From Parietichytrium sp. I65-24A (lineage: Eukaryota; Sar; Bigyra; Thraustochytrida; Thraustochytriidae): 13,437 nucleotides of DNA. Each line of letters begins with the position of its first letter. The first letter of the stretch is position 1. A program made the translations under genes and the position numbers. Below, piece by piece: positions 1 through 7,373 of this stretch. The stretch lies in assembly GCA_012862575.1 (NCBI GenBank), contig BLSF01000013.1, positions 684,001-697,437 of the forward strand, in the 5' to 3' direction. Below the pieces are notes generated by a model. That model worked only from the letters and a program-made list of their open reading frames with translations. It did not search any database and was not told the DNA's origin.

Positions 1-389
1 CTCTGCTTCGAAGTGAGCCTCCCTTTCCCTGTGTACTTTCCATTCGCGTCAAAAGACCCTTCGTACACATCTCCATTCTCATAATAGTATACTCCCTTGT
101 CCAACTTGCCGTCCTTCCAAGACCCTTCGTACTTTTCAAAGGAACAGTCCTCGAAGGTCAGCGTCCCCTGTCCATGCTTGATCTTGACGGTGATCATCTC
201 GGGCTCTTCCTCGCTTGCCTTCTCCTCCTTCTCTTCGTCCGAAGCTGGTTTAGGGATTTGCGTGGTTTTCCATTCGCCCTCGTAAACTGCGACTCCCCTG
301 GCTGTCGCAAGACGGAATCTGGACTTTCCAGAGCTCGGCCCAGCATCGACCTCCTCCTCCTCCTTCTTCGCCGCAGGTTTCTTTGCCAT
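1..389 (-). CDS. MORN-repeat protein, N-terminal part (runs off left edge)
   Basis: The frame is open from the ATG at 389 down to the left edge, giving 129 residues; the C terminus lies outside the window. Residues 1-30 are Lys/Glu-rich and probably disordered (MAKKPAAKKEEEE). A first MORN-like YEGEW sits at 36-40, followed by an acidic spacer at 51-64 and an HGQGTLTFE segment at 72-80. Clear MORN repeats start at 88 (YEGSWKDGK) and 109 (YEGSFDANGKYTGKGRL). MORN repeats form elongated beta-sheet scaffolds, found in radial-spoke head proteins, junctophilins, lipid kinases and protist cytoskeletal proteins. With the C terminus missing, the subfamily cannot be named. The nearby CFAP52-like gene makes a flagellar role possible but does not prove it. 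Codon use (mostly G/C-ending) matches the neighbouring genes, and no intron is seen. Confidence 0.8.
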   Translation of the reverse strand, partial: MAKKPAAKKEEEEVDAGPSSGKSRFRLATARGVAVYEGEWKTTQIPKPASDEEKEEKASEEEPEMITVKIKHGQGTLTFEDCSFEKYEGSWKDGKLDKGVYYYENGDVYEGSFDANGKYTGKGRLTSKQ

Positions 390-1860
390 TTCAGTCGTTT
401 CGCGCGAAACCCAGCTTTGCACTGACGAAATGAGAAGGCGTTGCTGCCTCTTGTTACTGCGTTGCGAGCAGGAAGAATTGGTGTGTAAGACGCACTTTCC
501 GGACAACGAGTGGCACAAAGTTCATCGACACAAACCCCTCCCTCTTCTCCACTCGCCCTGGCGCTTTCTTGCTTTTTAGAATGCTCACAGTCAATACTCA
601 ACCATCAATCTCAAAATCCTGCGCGTTCAATTTACGGTTAATCCCTGAATTCTTTTTGGATGACAAACCCTTTCTCCGGGAATTCAGTTCCAGCGTTTGA
701 GAGATGATGGCCTTCTGCCCACCTTCTCCCAAGATGCTATCGCGCGAATGCCATGTTCATAGTGATGAAGTTTAGTTGCCTGGGCCGGGCTGATAATGCG
801 AAACGGTAACATGGCGGATTAAACTCCTCCCGTGGCCGCTGTGACTCGGTTCCCGCCGCTGGGACGCCACGCGCTCGTCTTATGAGCCCCTCCGTGACGT
901 GTGCTGTCACATATATTAGCGCCATGTATTAACTGACACCATCGAAAGAGAGCAGAGTTCCAACAGGAACCTGAGCTCCAGAGTAGCTGAGCAGACAACA
1001 CCTGAGAAGAGCTTTGGTAAATTGAGAGAGTACAGCCGCAGAGAGCGCCGATACGTCGATACGTTGATCCATCATTCCATAATCAAATGCAAAAGGGATA
1101 ACTTTAGAATACCAGCACTAGGTTTAGTACCAGCGCCTCCACATCATAATGATACTCACAGCACCTAGCAGTCAGTAACTTATTGGTCATCGTATAATAC
1201 CCATAAAACCATGCACACGCTGTATTCACTCAATTCTGTAGTGCTCACATGAACCAACTGGAATATATATATGTCCAGTAGAAGGATCTATCCACGCAGG
1301 TAGTACCTTGCCACAGCAACACTATGCATTCGTGAAACAATATCCTAGGAGTGAGTATCGGCATGGATAATAGACTAACCTGTGTACTGTCAGTGCTCAC
1401 AGATGCTCACAGACACAAGACTTATCAAGACTCGAGACACTTCAGACTTGAGACATCTTGAGACGCACACACAGTCAGAATCGGCGTCCGATATATATAT
1501 ATATATAGATATACGTGCAGAGCGTTGCGCAGCGATCGACATCCCCGGCGGAGGCTACATATATACTCTGGCGAGTATCGGTTTTGGCCGAGCCTGCAGG
1601 TGCACTCAAGCACTCTCTCGCTTTTAAGAACGAACGCACCGCTCTCTTCTGGGCGCGGGCAGCTGCGGTGGAGAGGGCTAATATTGGCGTAGGGCTTGAG
1701 GCGAAGAGAGCCCGACATCGTGGGAAGCATCCACCGGGTGAGGAAGGCCGGAGGTCCTGGAGGTGTTCGAGCGAGGGATTTTCGCTGCACTTCGCTGAGA
1801 TAAGCAGGGTAGTGGTTGTATTTCGCGGGAAGTGAATTCTTGGTGGACAGACCATGCGCC
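390..1860. other. Intergenic spacer between divergent MORN and TGS1 genes
   Basis: No convincing gene is visible in this 1.47-kb stretch. Open frames are short, low in complexity or opposite TGS1. It contains short AT runs (around 1262-1273), a tandem TGCTCACAGA pair near 1393-1413, CTTGAGAC repeats near 1446-1473, and an (AT)n tract at 1491-1507. It must hold the two divergent promoters. I see no tRNA with a recognisable B box. Confidence 0.5.
1491..1507. repeat. (AT)n dinucleotide tract
   Basis: An uninterrupted alternating AT run, continuing as an imperfect GATATA stretch to about 1513. It lies about 350 bp upstream of the TGS1 start codon. It is a simple microsatellite with no assigned function. 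Confidence 0.85.
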
Positions 1861-1898
1861 ATGCAGTTCGACTTTTCAGCTTTCGCAGACGCGGTTGA
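1854..1898 (+). other. Short uORF overlapping the TGS1 start codon
   Basis: An ATG seven bases upstream of the TGS1 ATG opens a different frame of 14 codons that ends with TGA at 1896-1898, inside the TGS1 coding sequence. If the transcript includes it, scanning ribosomes would meet it first, which would lower TGS1 translation unless leaky scanning occurs. If transcription starts between 1855 and 1860, the uORF does not exist. Confidence 0.4.
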
Positions 1899-3090
1899 GA
1901 AGAATTCCAAGGTGAGAGAGGACTCGTGCGGGGACGGGACCGGTGACCCGAAGATCGGAGCAAACGGGTCGCAAAAGAGATGCTCTGCACCGCCAGGGTT
2001 TGGTGACCAGCCTGGACGTTTCGCGCCAGGACTTAACGGACCGGGGATTGGCGCCGTTGATGGATCAGTAAAGGCGCGAGTGCCGCGCGCGCCACCGGGG
2101 TTCGAGAATGGCGCGCGTGCTCCGCCTGGATTTGAGAACGTGGAGAAGGTCTTGCTGGCGTCGGACGGCAGTGCAGGATACGGAGGCAGCGAGTTTGATG
2201 ATGACGTAATTCGATGGGAAACCGCATCTAAGGAGAAACGAAGCAAGTGGAGTTATTTATGGGGCCAGCTGCCCCCGGAACTCATCTCGCGGATTGAGAT
2301 GGACGAGGTGGCTTCATTCAGTGTGACTGACGTCCGGACAGCAGATAAAATCTCAAAGGAGTTACTCAAGCTCCCCGGTGTGTCGGCGAGTAGCACCATT
2401 ACGGATGCTACCGCATGCGTTGGCGGGAATGCGATCTCGTTCGCGAGGTACTTTGAACTCGTCTACGCTATTGAACTTGACGATGGGAGACTTAAAATGC
2501 TTCGCAACAACTTGAATGTGTGCAACGAGTTTTGGCAGAAGCACCAGAATGGGCTCCAGGAGGAGTGCGAGGCAGATGGTAAAAATGACGATGCCGAGGC
2601 TGATGCTGATGATGGCGACATGGACGATTTTTTTGACCAGATGAATCTCGGCTCTCAAGCGCCGCCGCAAGGAAAGAGCGAAATTGGCGAAGAGCTCTCT
2701 CGGCCAATTTTTGGGTCGATTCAGATGATTCACGGGGATTGTCTCAAGGTTTGTCCCACTTTGCGCCAGGACATCCTGTTCTTGGACCCCCCATGGGGAG
2801 GCAAAAACTACACAAAGAGGGACAAGGTGGAATTGTATCTCTCCAAGGAGCCTCTTAGCAAGGTTTGCGCGAACCTGGGAAAATACACCCGTTACGTTGC
2901 ATTGAAGCTTCCATTTAATGCCGACACTGAAGCTCTGCTCGATGCTGGGCCCTGCACTATTGTCAAAGATGTTAGCCTTGGAAAGAAGATGAAGTTACTC
3001 ATTCTGGAGTACGGTGGCGCAATCTCGCAGGATCAGCTGAATTTTTTGGTTGGCCTTGGTCTAAAGTTACCCGCAAATCAGGGGCCTTGA
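1861..3090 (+). CDS. TGS1: Trimethylguanosine synthase (RNA cap guanine-N2 methyltransferase)
   Basis: Predicted SAM-dependent enzyme that methylates N2 of an m7G cap to give the trimethylguanosine cap of snRNAs and snoRNAs; expected in the nucleus. The 409-residue protein starts at the ATG at 1861; the frame is closed by TAG at 1810 with no earlier in-frame ATG. Residues 1-115 are Gly/Pro-rich with three PPGF motifs (44, 79, 89), two as APPGFEN. The methyltransferase core starts near WSYLWGQLPPE (130-140). The SAM-binding motif is DATACVGGNAISFA (182-195) and an acidic residue follows in AIELDD (203-208). Motif IV is LDPPWGGKNY (308-317); its Trp matches the TGS1 residue that stacks on m7G. 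An acidic insert of about 30 residues (234-261) splits the core between NNLNV and IHGDCL. The DATACVGG/DPPWGG wording also resembles cap-methyltransferase homologues in large DNA viruses, so horizontal exchange is possible. Single exon. Confidence 0.88.
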   Translation: MQFDFSAFADAVEKNSKVREDSCGDGTGDPKIGANGSQKRCSAPPGFGDQPGRFAPGLNGPGIGAVDGSVKARVPRAPPGFENGARAPPGFENVEKVLLASDGSAGYGGSEFDDDVIRWETASKEKRSKWSYLWGQLPPELISRIEMDEVASFSVTDVRTADKISKELLKLPGVSASSTITDATACVGGNAISFARYFELVYAIELDDGRLKMLRNNLNVCNEFWQKHQNGLQEECEADGKNDDAEADADDGDMDDFFDQMNLGSQAPPQGKSEIGEELSRPIFGSIQMIHGDCLKVCPTLRQDILFLDPPWGGKNYTKRDKVELYLSKEPLSKVCANLGKYTRYVALKLPFNADTEALLDAGPCTIVKDVSLGKKMKLLILEYGGAISQDQLNFLVGLGLKLPANQGP

Positions 3091-3210
3091 AGATCTGGAC
3101 AAGTCCAAAGCTGACGATAGCAGCTGCTTCGATGATGTACTGTTGATGCTATCGAACAGTGAACTTGATGAAGACTGAGCGATGCGGAATATCCATTGTG
3201 CACATGTAGT

Positions 3211-3216
3211 ATTAAA
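3211..3216 (+). terminator. Possible polyadenylation signal for TGS1
   Basis: ATTAAA, a known variant of AATAAA, lies about 120 bp after the TGS1 stop codon, followed by an A-rich stretch to 3243. It sits in the 310-bp space where TGS1 converges on the CFAP52-like gene. It rests on the motif alone. Confidence 0.3.
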
Positions 3217-3393
3217 AGAAAAAAAGAACAAACAAGAAAAAGCCAAAGAAGGACGAAACACAAAGAATTCATCACTTTTCTATTCTTTAGTTAAGAGCTT
3301 CGGCGTGACAAAGGATTGCATGGAGCATGTTTTCCTCTTGAATGTTCATGACCTTTAAAGCCCTCTGAGAAATCATATTTCCCCCAAGTTCGT

Positions 3394-3399
3394 TTTATT
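3394..3399 (-). terminator. Possible polyadenylation signal for the CFAP52-like gene
   Basis: On the minus strand AATAAA begins two bases after the TAA stop at 3401-3403. That would give a very short 3' UTR, reasonable with a convergent gene ending 310 bp away. It rests on the motif alone, and the A-rich context could produce it by chance. Confidence 0.3.
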
Positions 3400-3400
3400 T

Positions 3401-5353
3401 TTATTTTTTGGACTCTTGGGGAAATTCTGGGAATATGTTCCATACAAACATAGCCCCGTCATCGCCGATGGATACGAGTTGCTTATCGTCCGCTGTGAAT
3501 GCTAAGCCAGTTACCGGTCCTGTGTGGCCGATGTTGTTTTCGAGCAAGACGGGCTGGTCATCCACAATCATCCAGAGCTTGACGACAGCATCCATTCCTC
3601 CAGTCGCGAATAGGTTTCCACTGTGAGAGACTGCCAAGCTCGTAGCCTCGTCCATGTGCATCCCGTGCTTGGGGTTTTCAATAGAGAGTATTGGGTACGG
3701 TTCACGCAGATCCCAGAATGATATGGAACGCTCCTGCCCCATCGTAATTACTATTGACTGGCTGTGGTTTAAAGCGATTGCATTGATTCCTCCAGATCGC
3801 TGAGTGTGGGCGCTAATTCGTTTGTCGTTGCGCAGATCCCAACACAAGAAGGATTTGTCCCGGCTGCAGCTGATTGCATGAATATCGTCGTCGAACAAGG
3901 CTATTGCATTGACGCGAGCTGAATGCTCTTTAAGATGCGACACCAGCTGACGCATGCGAAGTTCCCAGACCCTCACAGCTCCATCCTCTCCGCCAGTGAC
4001 CACGAAGCGAAGATTGTTGCTCAAAGAGATTGCCGACACACCAGACGGGTGCGCATCCTTGATTTTCCAGAGAAGCTCTCCAGTGGAGGCATGGTGGCTG
4101 CGCACGCATCCATCAGTCCACCCCGACAAAACTGCCTCAATCCCGAATTGCAAGCATGTGGGATGCCCAGCTCCTGAGTCGCTAGTTTGCATGAGTACAG
4201 AATAATCCTCGATAGACCACACGCGAATCATGCCGTCCGTCGAGGAGGTGGCAAAGGTAGTGCTCGAATCTGGGGCGAACGAGATCCCGTTGATCGAGCT
4301 GCATGGGTTGGCCGCCACTAGGACGGACCCTTTTGCGATGGACCCCGTGCGCGCACGAATGAGGTGGCCTCCACTGGTGCCCGCAAGTATTTCCTTTCCA
4401 CATGGCGAGAAACACAGTCCTCGAACTTCGCCGTTTGATTTTGTCCCGTCGATGTCCACCCACGCACCGTTCCCTTCATTGAATTTGAACATGGCCAAGG
4501 TGCCGTCGCCGCCTCCAACGCACAAGATGGTCTCGTCGGCACGATTGGAGGCGACAGACAGAATGCCGCCGCTGCAGGCAGTAGTGCTGCTCGAAAAGCA
4601 GGCCGTGGGGGTGCCTCCTAAGACCTCTCGGTTAGGTTTGATGTGAAAGGCAATAAAGTCACCACTCAAGGTTCCAGTGATCAGAAATTCGTCGAAGTAC
4701 CCCTCTCGTCCGGCAGAATCAGGCAAATGGACAAAGGTAAGACAGTGGCATTGTCGCACGTTCCTCCTAGACTCGGCGCCTTCCATTGCCAAAGCGCCGT
4801 CGTACGGATTCAAGCTCCACACCGCAACAGAGTCTCCAGCGGTTGCGAACTGGTAGTTCTCTGTGTTTCTGCGCTTGACATCCTTCACAAAGCCGCCCCA
4901 CTTTGCGCAGGTTACGCGACCAAGTCCTTTCGGGATGTCGATGGCATTGATGAGCATCCCTGTCTTCATGTCGAACAGACTGAGCCGTCTGTCTAGTCCA
5001 ACAATCAGCAAAATTCGCTCATCGTGTGAGAAATCGAGGGCTTCCACACCTCCGTCATGCTCCGTGAATCTCCACATCTCTGCTCTTGTTTGCATGTCCC
5101 AGACCACAACATCGGACTCTCTACCGCTGTCCCCGGAGGCCAAAAAGCGGCCATTCCAAGACATACAAACACAAGTCACTGGCGCATCGTGACCGCGCAG
5201 AAACTCCTGGTCATGAGGGTCGCTGAACGATCTCACCACCACGGAGGCGCCCTGCGGGTACACAAAATGACTTGCGCCAGGCAGGATGTGCACGCTGGAC
5301 TGCTTCGTACAAGAGTACCCAATCCCGTGCTCAAACTCACTCGTGAACGACAT
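3401..5353 (-). CDS. CFAP52: CFAP52/WDR16-like WD40 ciliary protein
   Basis: 650-residue, single-exon protein built of WD40 repeats from end to end, close to the roughly 620 residues of CFAP52. In the family this is a double beta-propeller protein inside the doublet microtubules of motile cilia. The N terminus follows the CFAP52 plan: a YPQG segment (32-35), then FLRGHDAPVTCV (51-62) and a blade ending in VVVWD (82-86). Further blade ends are at AVWSL (177-181), IRVWS (376-380), VRVWEL (460-465), LCWDL (503-507), ISFWDL (544-549), VKLWM (591-595) and MFVWNI (635-640). The LSGWTDG and DAHPSGVSAI stretch (409-442) matches the CFAP52 second propeller (human SAWNDG, NAHRIGVTAI). The start is an ATG at 5353. 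WD40 proteins are easily confused, so a related flagellar WD40 protein is the main alternative. If correct, it implies a flagellated stage. Confidence 0.78.
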   Translation of the reverse strand: MSFTSEFEHGIGYSCTKQSSVHILPGASHFVYPQGASVVVRSFSDPHDQEFLRGHDAPVTCVCMSWNGRFLASGDSGRESDVVVWDMQTRAEMWRFTEHDGGVEALDFSHDERILLIVGLDRRLSLFDMKTGMLINAIDIPKGLGRVTCAKWGGFVKDVKRRNTENYQFATAGDSVAVWSLNPYDGALAMEGAESRRNVRQCHCLTFVHLPDSAGREGYFDEFLITGTLSGDFIAFHIKPNREVLGGTPTACFSSSTTACSGGILSVASNRADETILCVGGGDGTLAMFKFNEGNGAWVDIDGTKSNGEVRGLCFSPCGKEILAGTSGGHLIRARTGSIAKGSVLVAANPCSSINGISFAPDSSTTFATSSTDGMIRVWSIEDYSVLMQTSDSGAGHPTCLQFGIEAVLSGWTDGCVRSHHASTGELLWKIKDAHPSGVSAISLSNNLRFVVTGGEDGAVRVWELRMRQLVSHLKEHSARVNAIALFDDDIHAISCSRDKSFLCWDLRNDKRISAHTQRSGGINAIALNHSQSIVITMGQERSISFWDLREPYPILSIENPKHGMHMDEATSLAVSHSGNLFATGGMDAVVKLWMIVDDQPVLLENNIGHTGPVTGLAFTADDKQLVSIGDDGAMFVWNIFPEFPQESKK

Positions 5354-6517
5354 GGTCGCCCGTTCGCCGCTCCTTGCCCTTGTCCTTGCCCCAATCCCTG
5401 CTTCCTCTCGCCCGAATCGAATTCAATCAGTCGAACCAGCCTCCTTTTCAGCTCGCGAGCACAATATTGCGCACACTGCTACTAACTAGCTCAAGTCCCC
5501 GTGCGACACTTGCCACCTGGTACTTGCGCTCTATGTTGTATATTCCTCGTGTATGCCGCGGACACAGACCTCGGCCTGAGCATTTACCGCCAAGAAGCTA
5601 CTCACTTGGCTCACTCCATACGCGCTTAGTCTCAGAACTGAATTGAATTGAACAGAACAGATAAGCTTCTACTTGAAATCAATCAATGAATGATCAATGA
5701 ATGAGTCAGTCACTCTCAATGAATGAATGAATCAATCAATCAATCAAAACAGCGATCGCGAATTACACAAGTACTATAATTACATAATCATTCGTTCTGT
5801 GCCAAATGCCAAACAGCGAGTGAAAAAACAAGGTTTATCTACTGGCGACACTACTACCAGGATTAACAGGAGATAATTCATTTCTGTAAGCTCCCCGCTA
5901 GGCTTCAAACGGTAACGTTGGAGAACAAAGAGCTGTTCTCCCTTGGGTGAGCATCACCATCAGTGTCGATTCGTACTGTTTCTCGTATCCATACGATAGT
6001 ACAATCATTAGTAACCTGCACTGGCAGTGTGTTGAGTTTGTTGTGTCTGTTGATGTCTGTTGTTTCAGTTGTTGGTTGTGATTTTCTTGACTTCTTTTGC
6101 TGGCGAGTTCGTGGAGAGTCCCACAGAAAGCGACCAACTAACAGTAATCAGGGACAGCGAGTACTGCCCGTCCTAGCTAAGCTCACCAAGATCTTCCAAA
6201 ACCGCGATGTATCTTTAGTCATAGTATTCCCACTGAGTACCGATAATAGTACCGCCTTGAATGAAGATAGTGAAGATGTTCATTCGAAGAGATGAACATT
6301 GACAGTGAATGAAGAATGGATGGGTATGGAAAAGATCGAGTAATTAGATCAAGTAGTGTTTTGGGACGTTGGGACAGTCCACATGATCATGATTGTCCAC
6401 ATCAAGATGAAAGTCAACATCAAGATGATGATCGGCAGTCACCCAACGCAAGTTTGAGCAAGAGCCCTTCGAAACAGAGGAGCGCTCCGAGTCAAGGCAA
6501 GCCGAAGCGGACAAGAG
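5354..6517. other. Intergenic region upstream of the CFAP52-like gene
   Basis: This 1.16-kb stretch lies between the CFAP52-like start and the weak gene candidate at 6518. I see no convincing coding region. The open frames are short, begin without ATG or have no recognisable character. It holds an AATG/AATC microsatellite and the presumed promoter of the CFAP52-like gene. Confidence 0.45.
5677..5747. repeat. AATG/AATC tetranucleotide microsatellite
   Basis: Runs of AATC and AATG units are interleaved over about 70 bp, with a continuous AATGAATGAATG block at 5718-5730 followed by ATCAATCAATCAATC to 5747. A GAATT-rich lead-in starts near 5638. Tracts of the complementary unit (GATT) occur near 10361-10397. 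Confidence 0.8.
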
Positions 6518-6871
6518 ATGAATCTCAAAGGCAAGGTAGCGGCGATGGCAGCAGCTCTCAGCGGGAGCCAAGTCGACCAAGCTGCGACGGTGGAGAGCCA
6601 GCAGCAGCTGCAGCAGCTCGTCTCTTCCTCATCCTCTGTCTGCAGGAGCACGACGGGATCGTGCCCGGGGAGCGCGACGAAAGTTCAGGGAGAATTGATT
6701 TGCTTTTCATGCGGCAACTCACAGTCCGTCTCGAGGACCAATAGCGAGGTATCCATCTGCGGAGAGACGTACAAAAATGTGAAGCGTATCCCATCATGCA
6801 ACTCAGCTTCCTCTCTGGGCTCGGGATTGGCATTTCTTATGGCGATACAAGCTGCACGTTTCTTCAACTAG
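6518..6871 (+). CDS. Hypothetical protein (weak candidate)
   Basis: Unrecognised 117-residue reading frame beginning at an ATG with G at -3. The case for it is compositional: third positions are mostly G or C, as in the neighbouring genes, and local GC rises well above the flanking spacer. Residues 5-35 are Ala/Gln-rich and possibly helical (VAAMAAALSGSQVDQAATVE, then QQQLQQL). Residues 36-60 are Ser/Thr/Cys-rich. An ICFSCGN segment near 61-67 has a CxxC pair and further Cys follow, without a clear zinc-finger pattern. The C terminus is mildly hydrophobic. The frame extends upstream to a TGA at 6455, so an upstream exon is possible. A second open frame overlaps it (6316-6744, rich in His, Asp, Gln and Ser) and could be the coding one instead. 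No homology recognised. Confidence 0.35.
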   Translation: MNLKGKVAAMAAALSGSQVDQAATVESQQQLQQLVSSSSSVCRSTTGSCPGSATKVQGELICFSCGNSQSVSRTNSEVSICGETYKNVKRIPSCNSASSLGSGLAFLMAIQAARFFN

Positions 6872-7373
6872 GTGCAAACCAAGAGTCTCGCTTCCAGGGT
6901 CTGCTTGTAGCTTGCACACAACTTGTGCATGACGGTGACGTCACATTCACCACATGCGGTTCGCGGCCGATCATAAGCAGACTCGCCCACTTTCTTTCAC
7001 ATTTAGAGAAGCTCCAAAGCTGGTATTTCTTTCTTTCTTTCTTATTTTCTTTCACGTGACAATTTCCTGTCAAGTCCACGCATCTGGTGTTCCTTTTCTT
7101 TTTGCAATCTGCGAAGCGATGAGTTGGGCGAAATCTGCAGCTGCAAGGAGCCTGGCAAAGCCATGCCTCTCAAACAAGTCACACATTAACTGTAAAATAA
7201 AACAATCAAAAAGAAGGATTTGACGCGCTGAGAAAAAAAAAGGTTGTTACAATTATAATGTGTCTGTGGAGACGGAAGCAATTCGAGATTGCAAGTGTGT
7301 ACAACAGAACGGTGCCTGGAAAGAAATGTTCTCAGAGAAAACTGGATGGTTGCGGGTCCTGTATTGAAATATA
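6872..7373. other. Spacer downstream of ArgRS
   Basis: About 500 bp with no supported gene. It contains a TGACGTCA palindrome (6936-6943), a TTTC-rich pyrimidine tract (about 7026-7052) ending in CACGTG (7053-7058), and an AATAAA on the plus strand near 7196. It holds the 3' end of the ArgRS transcript on the minus strand. No binding site is claimed from these short words. Confidence 0.4.

Noticed and set aside
194-601. 135-codon minus-strand frame with long Arg runs
   Set aside because: It overlaps the MORN coding region in another frame; the Arg runs are out-of-frame reading of the AAG/GAG-rich stretch.
1816-1860. 15-residue N-terminal extension of TGS1
   Set aside because: It would need TTG initiation. 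The first in-frame ATG is at 1861 and a stop lies at 1810.
1425-2246. 273-codon minus-strand frame opposite the TGS1 N terminus
   Set aside because: The translation is low-complexity (repeated FSNPGGARA) because it mirrors the PPGF and Gly-rich repeats of TGS1, and it runs through the AT microsatellite.
5963-6295. 110-codon plus-strand frame with a hydrophobic stretch
   Set aside because: It starts at GTG, and the hydrophobic part comes from a GT-rich run (TTGTTGTGTCTGTTG-like). There is no domain and the composition is unlike the real genes.
6936-6943. TGACGTCA, a CRE-like palindrome, and the CACGTG words at 7053 and 10868
   Set aside because: Single short motifs in an organism of unknown transcription-factor set; chance occurrences are expected in 13 kb.
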